Positions 34,406 through 46,419 of a stretch of DNA of 64,000 nt are shown here, in pieces. The notes beneath the pieces are model-generated. The model worked only from the letters and a program-made list of their open reading frames with translations, was not told the origin of the DNA and made no database searches. A program made the translations under genes and the position numbers. The stretch's first letter is position 1; every line of letters begins with the position of its first letter. Source of the stretch: Metallyticus violacea (Eukaryota > Arthropoda > Insecta > Mantodea > Metallyticidae); the NCBI GenBank assembly GCA_030762175.1, contig CM060843.1, forward strand, positions 30,779,001 through 30,843,000, in the 5' to 3' direction.

Positions 34406-34900
34406 CCACTTAATATTTATTTGGTTATATATTTCGAAACAATTAGAATTATTTATTTCGAACTTTATTACTCTGAATGTATAATTGTATATCCTTCTAG
34501 CATAGAAACTATTAATGATACATTATCTGGATAATTTGCATGAAATTTACTCTATCCTCTTACTATAAATCTACAAAATTTCAGTTAAATATAAACATAA
34601 ACATGGACTAGCCCATATAGGTATAATTATTCCACACGGATTGCTTCAGTTTGGAACCGCATGTCAGCGTTGCTTGAAAGTCTAGGCAGTACTTAACAGA
34701 ACTTTGTATTTTGTTCTTTATGGTTGTTTCGTCTTTTGTCTTTTGAGATTTTTGTAATATTTACTTTTTTAGTTGAAATTAAAGAGTTCGCAATAGATAG
34801 CTAGTCGAAGAATTTGTTTGCTTCAATGTGTACAACTTTACATTTATTTTTTCTGATGTAATCACATTTTCAAGTTCTGCTAAGGCAAAAACTACAGTGC
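34406..34900. other. Interior non-coding part of the unnamed element
   Basis: AT-rich sequence between the left inverted terminus and the 3' end of the relic coding region. Nothing was recognised. Confidence 0.5.
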
Positions 34901-35369
34901 TCATTTACGTTTAACCTCAAGAACGAAACCTCTATCACATTGTAAATAACTGTGACCGCATACAAGAAAATTGTGTTCAACAACTTCAAAAACTCCAAGA
35001 GAAATTAGAAATAGGTACTGAAATATAATTATCTGGTTTTTAATTTTGTCTAAACAGTTATGACTAAACGCATATAGGCCCCTGTTTTCTGTGATACCAA
35101 GAATGATATTAAGTAAAAGACACGAAGCTATTTCATTGCTTCTTATATTAGTAATAACCATCTTGTTTGAGGCATTTTCTGCTTTACGCATACTGTTTTG
35201 CATTTACACTCTGAGAATTCTGCTCTGGAATTTCGTATTGCAGTTTATCGCAGGTTTTACATGTATCTACTATTGGGAGGCGAAATTTCGGTTCAGGAAA
35301 ATATTTCTTGAATTTTTTCTTAGAAAATTTGTATTCCTCCTTATTATCTGGAACATTTTCATTAAACAC
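34901..35369 (-). pseudogene. Transposase-like relic of an uncharacterised arthropod family
   Basis: Two overlapping minus-strand frames. The first (35369-35184) reads F-S-K-K-K-F-K-K-Y-F-P and V-D-T-C-K-T-C-D-K-L-Q, a C-x2-C-containing block. The second (35203-34901) reads S-N-E-I-A-S-C-L-L, then S-H-N-C-L-D-K-I-K-N-Q-I-I. The family normally has S-D-x-C-x-G-Q-N-K-N there, so the catalytic-like D and the GQ are gone. F-E-V-V-E-H-N-F-L-V and C-G-H-S-Y-L-Q-C-D-R follow. I know this order from repeated, unnamed arthropod proteins that behave like transposases; I cannot place it in a named superfamily. The middle of the protein is missing. The long inverted termini around it support a DNA transposon. 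Confidence 0.6.
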
Positions 35370-35884
35370 AATTGAGAGTCTATGAATGTTTAAGTCGGGA
35401 CTGAAAGATTTGTATACTTAAGAGGTGCACAAAATTTTTTATTATGAACATAACTTACATCTCCCTGTTTCTTTTTTTTACAAATTATGACTTCTAATTG
35501 TTTACAGCCAACATCATAAATATTCATGAAAGTTTGTTTGAAAACCTGAACCGGTTCATTTTTCCCACTTGGGACAATAATCTGGCTTTTACTGATACCT
35601 TCACACGTGTTTTTGGAGCCCCTAAACCTCTATGAGGGAGATATTTTCCATAAAATGTTCTGGCTTCTGAGACTTTGTTCACAGAATTCCACGAATATAT
35701 ACAATTTAGAATCGCTCTTCATACTGAAATTTGCATTTATATTTTTCTGCAAAAATGAAATAAGTAAGATGCAAGTTTCAAAATAATAACCAACCTTTAA
35801 CATAAATATTGGGTCTGGTTTTAAATAACGATTTAATATAATAAATATTAATGTGAATTTGACACATTACAAATGCCGGTTTCC

Positions 35885-36165
35885 TTTCTTTGGATTTGCA
35901 AATTATTTAATATTTTCAATTCCTTAGGGGTTGCTTTTGGAATTAACCAGTTTCATGATTTTGTAGTCAATTTAAAATATTTTTACAAACTATGTTGATT
36001 TCTTACTTATATAGAATAACATTTCACATTATTGGTATCTTTAACAGGAAACGATAAAAGAAATCCGTAATGAAATAGGGGTGTTTCAAATCAATTCCGC
36101 TCACGCCCAGTTTCTCCAGTGTACGCATGGTGTACGGTCATGCAGTGTGTGTGCTAAACATTTAA
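35885..36165. repeat. Right inverted terminus of the unnamed DNA element
   Basis: This is the reverse complement of 34100-34405, with GGGGTTGCTTTTGGAATT, TATCTTTAACAGGAAACGAT, GGGGTGTTTCAAATCAATTC and CCAGTGTACGCATGGTG. Together the termini define an element of about 2.07 kb. No clear target-site duplication was found. Confidence 0.88.
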
Positions 36166-36256
36166 CTAAAGTGCAAGTCCACTTTTAATAATAGTTGTAT
36201 ACAATTTGGTACTAATAAAACCACAACCAGACTGAAATGGGCACTAATAACATTAA

Positions 36257-36257
<1 letters not shown>

Positions 36258-36310
<53 letters not shown>
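36258..36310. repeat. (TAA)n microsatellite
   Basis: About 17 ATA/TAA triplets just right of the unnamed element. The stretch 36311-36740 that follows holds no recognised gene. Confidence 0.95.
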
Positions 36311-36739
36311 CCACCTTTAAATTTGGCCGTTAACACCGTTGATCGTCAAGAAGTAACTGAAGCTAACCCCAGCGACATCTATATCAATTTGAACTGGAAG
36401 AAGATGAATAAGAATGGTTTAAAGCTGAGGGAAAATCTCGAATTCGAAAATTTTGGCGCTTAGCTCCTTTGAGAATTCCAGTGTACAAATATAGTGAACG
36501 ATTTGAAAGTGCTTAATCGTAAGATCTGAGTAGTGCTGTTTCGTGTTCGGCAATGCCTAAAGTAGAAACAAATCTACGAGAATGATAAAGAATGATCATA
36601 ATTTTACCGTCATAATTTCTCGCGCTAAAATTTAACTTCACAATATTTTGTTAGCTTAATGCGTAGTGTACAGGCGACACTAGTTTCATTGTTGTCATTA
36701 TCGATTTACACCTGTGAGAGACATTTTGAGACATGTTCA

Positions 36740-37790
36740 ATTCCACTACAACAAAATGGAGATGATATGCAATGAACGATATGCTGTTCTGAAACTCTGC
36801 TTTCAACTCAAAAAGTCTTCAGTTGAGGCCTGCACAATGTTACAGGAGATCTTCAGCCAGCTCGAAGATTGTTTAGAATGTAGAGGGGAGGCAATTAATT
36901 TCAAAGGAAGGTGCACGTTGCCTTTCAGCTTATGCTCTAACTGGCTGCTATCATTGCAACGGAAAATCGTCAAATAATGTTAAGAATACTTTCAGAAATT
37001 CTGTAAACTTCACTGGATATCAATTAAACGTTGATAACTGAGAAATTGCACAGAGATATGTTTGTGCACAGTGGATTCTAAGATTGTTGATTTCCGAACA
37101 AAACGTTCGCGTGCAATTTGCATAAATTGAAGATGATGTTACAGGAAAATGCGGAATTCTTTCAAAGAAATCACTGCTGATGAAACTTGGTTACATCATT
37201 TCGATCCTGAGTGGAGATTTCTATAATCACACACATACACACACACACACACACAAAGTGGTTTCTTCTGCTGGGAAATTTATGATCATCTCATTTTTCG
37301 ATATTTACAAGCATGTGGCACTTTCACACATAGCTGTATCTAGGCAATGCTTTAGAGATGTCCTGAAAACTCAGCAAGGCTATATCACACGCAAAAGACC
37401 ACATTTCCGTTGAACACTACGATAATGTAAGGCCACACGTCGCAAATGTTGTTCCTAAATATCTCACAAAAATCAATGTGACGTGCGTGTATCCCTCATC
37501 CTCCCATAGTCCCGGTTTAGCCCCGCATGACTATTTTCCTTTTTTCCAAATTGGGAAAAAAAAAAAAAAAAAAAAAAAAACACCTTCATGGGAGGCATCA
37601 GTAGTGATACAGATTGCTGAAGCGATTCTGACTGATCTGTTAAAAATTGTTTCCAGCATGTCTCTGAAGACTGGTAGAAACGTTAGGATAGGTGCATTGC
37701 ATCCAACGGGAACTACTTTGAGAAAGATCATCAAAATTATGAGGATGAGTAAAGGTATGTTGTAAAAGAAATTATGACCATTCTTTATTG
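36740..37790 (+). mobile_element. Mariner-family transposase relic
   Basis: Shifting plus frames read V-L-K-L-C-F-Q-L-K-K-S-S-V-E-A and M-L-Q-E-I-F (N-terminal helix-turn-helix, 36780-36860), V-C-A-Q-W-I-L-R-L-L (37060) and E-I-T-A-D-E-T-W-L-H-H-F-D (first catalytic D, 37160-37200). A (CA)n run follows, then K-F-M-I-I-S-F-F-D (37275). Near 37430-37550 a decayed D-N-x-R-P-H-V-A-N-V-V-L and Y-P-S-S-S-H-S-P-G-L-A-P-H-D-Y-F carry the second D and the proline/aspartate block. A poly-A run at 37557 and frameshifts kill it. The fragment covers nearly a whole transposase. Confidence 0.75.
37229..37255. repeat. (CA)n microsatellite
   Basis: An ACAC repeat inserted in the mariner relic, between the first catalytic D block and the next conserved strand. 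Confidence 0.9.
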
Positions 37791-38425
37791 AACTTCCTTC
37801 GTGTACATATTGTCACAGGTACAGCCGAGGGGTGCATTAAATTGGTAATTGGTCAAAATTATTATGCAAGCAATTAGTTTTACTTGCTTGGATATTTTAT
37901 ATTACTACATAGTCTAGTCGTACCAGAAAGTACAAACTTCGTTATATTCATTTGGTTTACCACTTCCGTAGATGACTTAAAGGATTTTACCATGGTGCAA
38001 TCGCCCGCTTAGCAACCAGCAGAATTATGCTGAGCTTCAGATTCTTCCGCTACCCACATAACGTATTTTCATTGGTTACTATAATTCAAACTTAGGGCGT
38101 TGGTATACCATAATTGGTAAACATTACAACATAATGTAAAGACCCCTCTAGGCGATTGCAAAGCTAAACTAGGAGGTAGCAGAGTCTCAAGAACTGTCTG
38201 CCTGGCTGTCTCTCTGCTTGGACTGTTCCACGCTTGGTTTCTTCCCTTATCACCTGGCCTGCCTATGGCTGCCCTGCACCCTCGGCTCTACGAGACGCCA
38301 CCCCTGAGGAAAAACGGCGCGTTCGGCCCTAGTGGCCTAACGAATAGATATTTATTTATTATGGTTAACGTAAGCCTTCAGTATTAGAGGAGATAACATG
38401 CGTGTATTGTATAACCAGGGTTCAA
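37791..38425. other. Unassigned sequence
   Basis: A GC-richer patch at about 38130-38340, with CTGCCTGGCTGTCTCTCTGC and GGCGCGTTCGGCCCTAGTGG, stands out from the AT-rich flanks. It shows no reading frame I recognise and may be an unclassified repeat. Confidence 0.4.
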
Positions 38426-38545
38426 TAAAATGAGGACTGAGGAAAACCTGGAAAAAACCTCAGGCAGGAAGAAAGGTCCTGTGGGATTCGAGCCCCAGAT
38501 CTCCTGCTCACAAGTCCGCGCCTTAACGATCTGGCCACCCGTGAT
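38426..38545 (-). mobile_element. SINE family A, head half
   Basis: Minus strand: GGTGGCCAGATCGTTAAGGC (box A), GGCTCGAATCCC (box B) and the TTTTTTCCAGGTTTTCCTCA block. The copy stops before the middle of the SINE. Confidence 0.88.
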
Positions 38546-38939
38546 GCTAATTTATTTTTGTTATTATAATGTTCGTAAATGCATATGTTGTGTTCGGAAT
38601 TTAAAATTAGCTTTGTTGCTGCATTTTATTTTCCACCCGTTTAAAAAAGACAAAAGAATTAAATATTTATTATTATTATCATCATCATCATCATAAATTG
38701 GAGAAATTTCAGGAATATAATGAAAGATGCAATGAGACAATATTATGAAATAGAACTTTTCTCGCAGTTTCATTTTCCACCTACAGTCACGGGAAAGTTT
38801 CACCTTCTTCCTCTGGAAGACAGAAATTGCGACCATGCTGGACGAGCGTTTTCTGTACTGAAATTTCATCGCACCAAATCGTAGTAACTGTAGAGCATGT
38901 TTTCGAAAGTAGGTCAATGAACACTTATTAGATGTCCTA

Positions 38940-39520
38940 GCAAGACCATTTGACGATGGCATGAGAAATTTTTGAAGGTGAATTCTTCTAAGGGCAAATC
39001 TTCTGATCTGCCGCGAATAGATGTGTTCAAACGAGTTTCCACAGACCGCACAGATTTAGATATACTGCGGCGTGCGTTGCGTAAGCGATTGCTAAAGGCA
39101 TACTGTATCTACAGAAACAAAGCCTGGGAACTACTATTGGCGGCTTGAGTTCTGCACACAATTAATCAGTAGCATGGAGGAGAATAACTTCTGTGAGAAA
39201 TTGGTTTTGAGAGGAAAGCTTCACAGACTCAATGTGATTGTATGTGGAACAGAAAACGCTCCAAGTCACACAGAGTACATCTGTAATTCCTCAAACATCA
39301 GTGTATTCTAAATTCAAGGTGTATTCTTTCTTCTGTGGACGCACTGTGATACGTTACGCTTGTATGTACTACATGTTAGAGCATTGGTTACAGCTATGGA
39401 GTGATAATATCAATTTCATTTATCATTCTCTGCTTCATTTCCACGAGGATGTTTCTGAATATATTGACTTGCAGGGAACAAGGACAAGCACCTCCTACGT
39501 TCTCTTGACTTAACACCACG
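38940..39520 (+). mobile_element. Mariner/Tc1-superfamily transposase relic (different family)
   Basis: Plus frames read a linker with R-V-S-T-D-R-T-D-L-D-I-L and L-R-K-R-L-L-K-A-Y (39030-39100), S-M-E-E-N-N-F-C-E-K-L-V (39175), L-H-R-L-N-V-I-V-C-G-T-E-N (39220), then K-F-K-V-Y-S-F-F-C-G-R-T-V and D-N-I-N-F-I-Y-H-S-L-L-H-F (39310-39430). The second-D block, normally F-x-Q-D-G-A-P-P-H, reads without the D. This order fits an arthropod transposase family with W-G-T-E-N-P-H and D-F-x-Q-Q-D-G-A-P-P-H landmarks. It is fossilised. Confidence 0.55.
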
Positions 39521-39589
39521 TAAGGATGCACGGAGGTACGTAAATGTTTCCGTGTATGTCTCACCCTCGGCCCTATTAGTAACAACCGG

Positions 39590-41240
39590 TGTTTTGCCAA
39601 TTCATTATGTAATAAAGCTAAGTAAAGAAATTTACTGGCTTAAAAAGAATTTTAAAAAAGTAAGAGAAATAGTTTGGAGTTGCAATCACTTAATAAAAGA
39701 TATTAAAATCACATTAAAAGCAAATTGGCAGCGTGAATGGGACCAATGTGAAGTGAGAAGAAGAACTGTAATATCTTTAATAACATCAATGAAAGATTAA
39801 AATTAAAACACATAAACCCTCCTAAGGGATTAATACATTATTTAACAGGTCATGGACCATATAAAACCTAATGCAACAAAATTAATAAATCATCTAACGA
39901 TATTTGCCACTAGTGCGATGAGCAAGGGACCCCAAAAGATATCCTTTGTGAGTGTATACATTATCTACAACAACCAAGGAAGAGAAGGAAATGTTAGGTG
40001 TCTAATAACTATCATTTATCATAAGAGATAAATTTTATACAAGAATTTAGATAATATGACTCAAAAATTAGTAGAATTGCATGGGAAGAAAATTTGGAAC
40101 AGGAAGAGATACTTACAGCTACGGTACAAGCTAAAGATGAAATTAGAAGATCAACCAGACTACAAATACAACACATGAGGAAGGAGAGAATAAAAGAAAT
40201 AGTGAAGATAACGAGGGCAGAGAGTAAGCCGGAGAAAAAAAAAAGAAGAGGAAGAGGAAGGAGGAAAGAGAAGAGAGGAACGAGGAGTAAAAGAAGAAGT
40301 TGGTGATAATTATATCAATGATTGCAAAACAATAACTAAGAGCATAACAATTAGAGAGAAAGAAAAGTGAAGGAAGGAGAAGAGGAAAGAAGATCGAGTG
40401 AAGAGTAAAGATAGAAGAAGGAAGCGATAATCGATCACAAATATATCGTTAACACATCACCAGCAACTACTCAACCATTCAACTAATGAAGAAGAAAGAA
40501 GACTGAGAGTAGACATGATGGTTATTATAGTAAACAACATACTACAAAAGGAAGAGATGAATGAAAATGGAGGGGAGGTAAGGATCACGGGTAACTGGTA
40601 CAGAAGAAGGAAATGGTGTTAGTTAAAAAGGAATAGTAAAAGCGTTTAAGTGTTGATGAGTGTATCAGTTTAGTGATAAATAGTAATGAAATACCAGATA
40701 AGTTATATAAACAATGGAAGCAGTGAACAAATAGTAAACTGAAGAGTAGTAAGTATTATATGTACAAAGAGTATTAGTGACAGAATAGCAAGAGTAAAAA
40801 CATATTTAAGCGAATGTTCAACATATTAAGTGAACTAAGTTAGGAAAGGTAGAGTTCAAACCATGTATTAATAATGTAAGTTTAAGAACACATAAACATT
40901 AAAACCTAAAGAGAAACAATGATTTAAATAAGAAGTTAGTACAGAATAGGAAACTAAAAGTAAAATAGGACTTAAATTCTCTTAGATAGCTAGGGTAAGG
41001 TAGGTGGTGGTTATAAACACCCTGACCGTTCGGTTTCCAACGGTCCATTTACTTCTTGTAGTCAGCTGGTCATCAGCTAATGGTACCTACTGGCTACCAG
41101 TAGGATGTAAATTATTAAATTACTGAAAGAATCGTTTGATCCTATGTTCTATTTACTTTATTATTACATTATATTTTATTTTATAGATTATGGTCTGTAA
41201 AATGTGTTTTGTATAATGAAATAATTTTAATAAATAATAA
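39590..41240 (+). mobile_element. 3' end of a LINE (RNase H end, basic tail and 3' UTR)
   Basis: A plus frame at about 39600-39800 is rich in Lys and Trp (Q-R-E-W-D-Q-C-E-V-R-R-R), and near 39900-39960 a decayed C-H-x-C-D-E-Q-G-T-P-K-D-I follows. That is the typical C-x2-C, T-x2-H/D end of LINE open reading frames after RNase H. An intact frame 40094-40306 then runs into a Lys/Arg/Glu block near 40230-40300. A purine-rich stretch to 41000 and a non-coding piece with CGGTTTCCAACGGTCCATTT lead to an AT-rich end near 41240. Only the terminal part is present; clade unknown. Confidence 0.45.
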
Positions 41241-42775
41241 ATGATTAAATTTGGAATATACATCCCGGTATAGGCAACAAGGTTAGGGGATGAAGTATTG
41301 TACATTTTATTTTATTTATTTATTTTAGTATGCCTCACCGTTATTGACAAATCTAGCAAATCAATGAGCCCATATCATCAATGCCATTGCTGAAATCGAT
41401 ACGGATGAACTGGATATCTGCTTGGTGTCTTCAGGCTAAAAGAGCACCCGTATCTAACACTAACAGGTTAGAACAAAAATGTGCGAGAAATTGCCACAAT
41501 ACCTGCATTTATATAATTGCTATATGTTAATTAGGGCGTTCATAATTGATCTCAGCTTCTTTCTTTAGAAATTCACTTTTAATAAAATAAAATCATATTT
41601 AGAATTTCAGATTTTATGTAAGAGTTTAATTAGGTTATTTCCAGTTTTTTGTGCACGTTGTAATTGGGCTTATGAGCACTAGCAGCCCAAAATATATTTT
41701 ATGAACAATAACGGAATTCAATGCCTCATTGGATGGGATCCGTATCTGTGGCGTTTCTAATTCGCCGAAGTTACACTATAACATAAAAATGGGCATTAAA
41801 ACAACCTCGGCAAATATATCTCTCAACAGTATTTATTTATTACAGAGTGGCAGAGTGGCAAAAATGGAATTACTTTTGTAAATTTTGTTCGAGTAGAAGG
41901 TAACAGATCTGTTAAAGTGCTCCTAGAGCTAGTTATCTACGGTGCAGAAATGTAATGCTTCTTTATGTTTTCTTAGTAGATACCACTTGTCCTTCAAACG
42001 CCGTTCAAGTGCTTTGCACTGGTTTATTGACCTCGGCCTATCATGAAATGTGCCTTTTGCGATTTGCTACTAAGTGTGCATTTTCTTGTTTCGTACACAC
42101 CCACGCCGTTTTCCACTTATTGTCCTCTGCAATTTGCATGCTATAATGATACTTAAGACGGTAGAAGGCTTAATGGAAGCTATAGCGTTGTGACAAGTAA
42201 AGCTGTTGGTAGAATCAATGAGCTTATTTTAACCAAATATGGAGTTTCTATGGCTTATAGCTGGTAAGTAGTATATTTCATATCAATTTACTAAAGAGAG
42301 AAAGGTACATTACTATGGAATCTAGTAAAATCATGCTGCTTGAGTGCGTTTTACTGAAAATATAAGACCGTGCGTGAAAATATGCATGTTATGATTTTTT
42401 AAATAGGAGAATATACCGTTATTATCAGTTTAGATAAGGAAAGAAATGGAGTCAAAAATAAAAGACTTACTCAATAATTCTCTTGAATGGCTATGCAAGC
42501 TATGAGTAATGTTATACACTGTAAAGTAAAAACATATTGTGCATTTTTGCTGGAATAGGATAACATTTTAATAAAAAAGGTAACTCGTGGATTTTTGCAG
42601 GTGACATGAAAAGTATGGGATGTAAGGTACATACCTATATATTTATTCAAAGCTGTATTTTGGTCCATAAGTACAGATAATGGAAAGAAAATTACGAAAA
42701 GGTGGGGCCTGCCATTCTAAAGTACCGAAACATATTTGAAAGATTGTTTTTATAGCGACGATAATAATCATTAAA

Positions 42776-42813
<38 letters not shown>

Positions 42814-44029
42814 ATAATTATCAACCTTCTCAATCGAGATATTAAAAGTTCAATATATTTAATACTCAAATGCAAATATATCTAGGTACATTTTTAAAAT
42901 TAATATGTTCGTTACAGTCATTCAATTTTCGTTGATTTCTGTTTATGTTTTTAATTAAAAATAAACTTTTCAAACTATGATAACTATTAAAACCGGTTCT
43001 TCCGGAGAAAAAATGAATAAAGAGCTAGTTGACATCTTGACTATAAAAATTACTTAAAAATTATAGCTGTATTTCAAGATGTTCAGAATCGTTAGATTTA
43101 ACACAAATTGGAAAACCTTTACGCTAATTTAAGGTATAGCTCCAAATGATAGAAATGAATTAATGCATAATGCTGATTATAATAGCAATAATAATGGAAA
43201 ATCAAGCAAATATATTTCTGCAAACAAATATTTTTAGCTTTTATATAGGAAGAAATGACTTTCCTCTTAACCTGAGGAATATCTTGTAGTTTGAGCATTT
43301 TTGATTAAATAAATTGTGACATAGCGCTACCTATTACTAAAAAAAAAATCATTTTTCCTTTGCCCATTGTATTACATTCAACTACTTTCTGTTAATTCCT
43401 CACCTTCTGCAGCTACCATTACAACGAATGAAAATTGGTTAACAGGTTCTTTTGGCTCTACAATGAAATTAAACGTAACATAATTTCGATATCAGGTTAT
43501 TTATTAATTAATGGGGCTATTCACGATCCTTACATAGAGTACTGATAGAGGTTTAAAACATCCTACTGGAGATATTACAAAAAAAACATGAAAATGAATT
43601 AAAGCTGCTCAATACCACATACAATATCATAGTAGTGAAAGGTTTGTGTCTCCTTAGTTGTAAAACTACTTCAGTGTAGTTCAAGACAGCGTGGGAAAAT
43701 CATGTTTGCGTTTCTGAAAGTTCAGCATTGTAGTCAGTGGTTATATTTATACTGATAATGTATTAAAGACTTATAGGCCATTTTTTTTTTTTGGTCCACC
43801 GCTACAATGAAAAAGAGTCAAAACATAAAATGATCACTAGGATTTCCGATAAATTGACATTTAATTTACATGGCAATCATCGCTCAGAAGTAATGAAAGC
43901 TACCACCCAGCCTGCATGACGCAGAGTGTAAAATGTCTTGCAAACAGGTGATCTGAATGCACAAGAAGCAAAAGAGTAGATAAAATGAATATTTTAAGCG
44001 GTTCAGTTAATAAGGGTACTTGTAAAGTC
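41241..44029. other. AT-rich unassigned sequence
   Basis: No gene was recognised on either strand. It contains the (GAT)n run listed separately. Short open frames such as 41955-42146 show no features beyond composition. Confidence 0.5.
42776..42813. repeat. (GAT)n microsatellite
   Basis: About 12 GAT triplets, followed by ATAATTATC. Confidence 0.95.
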
Positions 44030-44420
44030 ATTTTAGAAGAGTGTCTCAAAGATTACACACATGCATTTTTCAATAAGACAACGCCGCTGAAAGATAAGTG
44101 CACATGAAATGTGTATAGGACGCAATATATTAACTCTCTATGAGAAAAAAGAACTCAATTTAAAAATTTTTTTATAAGTTTTTATCTGTTGAAGACATAT
44201 CTTCAGAATTTTGCGACAAAGGTGGTGGACTGTCCAGAAAACAGGCCAGATTTAAATCCGAATGAGAACTGTTGGCCCTTTATGGGAAACAAAATTGACG
44301 GAGAAAAAAAAAAAAAAAACTCAAAACAAGATCGAACAACAGGAAGAGACAAACGGTGTGTAAAATTATGAACTTGGATAAGATTATGTGAAGAAACTGA
44401 GTCTGACATCTGTAATAAAG
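44030..44420 (+). pseudogene. Tc1-like transposase C-terminal relic
   Basis: A plus frame near 44060-44090 resembles a decayed Q-D-N-A block. At 44215-44300 V-V-D-C-P-E-N-R-P-D-L-N-P-N-E-N-C-W matches the Tc1 block W-P-x-x-S-P-D-L-N-P-I-E-N-x-W, including the catalytic third acidic residue (E). A poly-A run at 44307 and frameshifts disrupt it. Confidence 0.65.
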
Positions 44421-45436
44421 GTCACCACATTATATATTAGAATAATGTTTGTGTGTTTAATAACACTTTAAGTTTCATTTCACAGATGTATAATATGCCT
44501 TGGTTCACGCTCACTGAACAACTTAAACATGCTGCGCATTTCTTAGCTTTTGGTTCCCTCTGGCAGAATCAACCGATTGATTATGTAAACTGCCTCTAAA
44601 TTTGAAGGGTGGATGGATGGGTGATCTGAGGTGGAGGAGGATACTTTCGGTACTTGAGCCTGACTCTTCTTATCTACGTCCCCAATGGGGGCATCTCCGG
44701 GAGTAAGGAAGGAGATAAGGGCACACTGGGCAGCCTGGATCTACGGTCGCTGACTGTACTGGCGAATTATGTGGTACCTAACGCGTTTCCAAATAGAACA
44801 CCCCAACACCGGTTGAGCGCTATCTCCGAATTTTGCGAGCCCATCAGAAGGTCCGCTTTCTTCCATATGGCGTGGCAGGAACCTTTCCAAACACAAACAC
44901 TACCCGTTCTCCTCGCCCTGATATTTTCGACCATGTAACAGAACTATGGAATGAAATGGGGGGGGGGGTATATTCACGATCAGGATGGTCGGCCCATCTG
45001 CCCCAGATCTCTCGAATGCATTATCACCTGAGCCACCCCGTTTGGTATCTGCACATTTATATTGATGTCTTCTTAGCAGTGAAAGGTCAGCATCATTTCT
45101 GTGTTGTGCCGTTGAGGTATATGATGGTGACTGAAATAGTCAGTCTGTCAGACAGAATTTCTGGCACTCTAAAAGGCTAATGAGTTAATACCCAAGTTTT
45201 GTCAAAATTTGATCATTTATTATTGGACTGCCCAAAGTAGTCCGTTAGTAATAAGGGCTAGAAATTCATCTTAATAATTGTAACGCTTTTGACACAATTT
45301 TTAAAGACAGTGTTGTTTAAAACACTTTCTGAAATTAATCGCTGATATTTTTAAGACTGTATAAAGTAAAGTAAATTGCTTACTGCGTAATTCGTTGTTT
45401 AGTCGGTTAAAGTTTAATGATTTAAAATTATAGGGT
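44421..45436. other. Unassigned, with a GC-richer island
   Basis: About 44600-45060 is clearly richer in G and C than its flanks and has overlapping open frames on the plus strand (for example 44833-45180). I recognise no domain in them. A poly-G run lies at 44958. It could be an unknown repeat family or an exapted fragment. Confidence 0.4.
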
Positions 45437-46135
45437 AGTATAGCCCCCTTTTGCGATGGTTGGCCTAAGACATTTTTGCTACCAGATGACGTTAATGTTG
45501 GATTTCTCCCCACCTCCTTAGGGGTGTCTGGTGATAGAAATATCAAATTTTCCGGTGGGTCACAAAAGCGGATTTTTTTATTTATTGAATATATACATAT
45601 AAGTTCACAAAATAAATGACTGCCTGTTAAGGCTATATGTAGAGCGTTTGGTAGCAAAACTGTGAACTAAATATTTGCTATATTTTTATTACAATGATAA
45701 AAACTATACATACACTCCATTGGGGGCAAAACTGAACTGCACATGATTTATTCACCTCTCTTTTTTATCACAAAAACTACACATACACATAATTCGTTGC
45801 AAAAAAATTGAACCAAACGTTTGCTACATACACATTTACAAAAAGGTCGGGTTTCCCTGTTCAAAAATATGTGGTAAATGTTCTTTTTGCAAACGACACA
45901 CCACTATCACTGTCTTCGTCGCTGCTGCTCTCGGTTTGACCCTCGTGTGGTGTGGTGACGCAGGTGTTCCTGAGCCGGACTACAGAGGAGTAGTACAGGG
46001 GCGGAAAGCATCTGAGGTCTCGCCAGGGAAGGATGTTTCGAGGTTTGGTGTGATGTAGTTTTGGTTATCTAAAGAGAGTGAGGTTGTTACCGTTTGACAC
46101 GTCATGTTTTTACGCTGGTGTAAACCTCCTCCGTT
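45437..46135. repeat. Polinton left terminal inverted repeat
   Basis: About 700 bp, the reverse complement of 56660-57372. Matching landmarks are CACCAGACA-type sequence near the tip, GTAGAGCGTTTGGT at 45638, TACACTCCATTG at 45712, CACTATCACTGTCTTCGTCG at 45902 and GAGGTTTGGTGTGATGTAGT at 46040. Identity is about 80 percent by eye. Confidence 0.9.
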
Positions 46136-46160
46136 AGCCGTTTCGGAGAACCTCCTCTCC

Positions 46161-46400
46161 TTAATACACGATACAAAATGCAAAAGAGTTGAGTTTGTTG
46201 ATGAGTTCTGCAGAAAGTTTGTTGGATCTTGTTGGTAGAAATATTTCTTTACTGTTTTCAAGGCGGACAAGTGTTCTGAATTCGTTTCTGGTTCGGACGG
46301 CTTGCACGAAGTATGGCACGTTCAGCTGAAGCAGAGACATGGAAACAAAATCCCAGTTACTTGATAGTTCGGATAGTTGGCATAGCCCGTCGTGGATCAT
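46161..46400 (-). CDS. Unrecognised 79-residue frame inside the Polinton
   Basis: An intact open frame starting at an ATG just inside the left inverted repeat and reading towards it. It has a complex, normal-looking composition: W-D-F-V-S-M-S-L-L-Q-L, V-P-Y-F-V-Q-A-V-R-T-R-N and E-I-F-L-P-T-R. It contrasts with the broken late genes. No signal peptide, membrane segment or catalytic motif is visible. I do not recognise a family. It may be an accessory gene of the element, the 3' part of a longer decayed gene, or chance; the quality of the residues argues against chance. Confidence 0.45.
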   Translation of the reverse strand: MIHDGLCQLSELSSNWDFVSMSLLQLNVPYFVQAVRTRNEFRTLVRLENSKEIFLPTRSNKLSAELINKLNSFAFCIVY

Positions 46401-46419
46401 GTTAACTGCTCCGTTGGTT

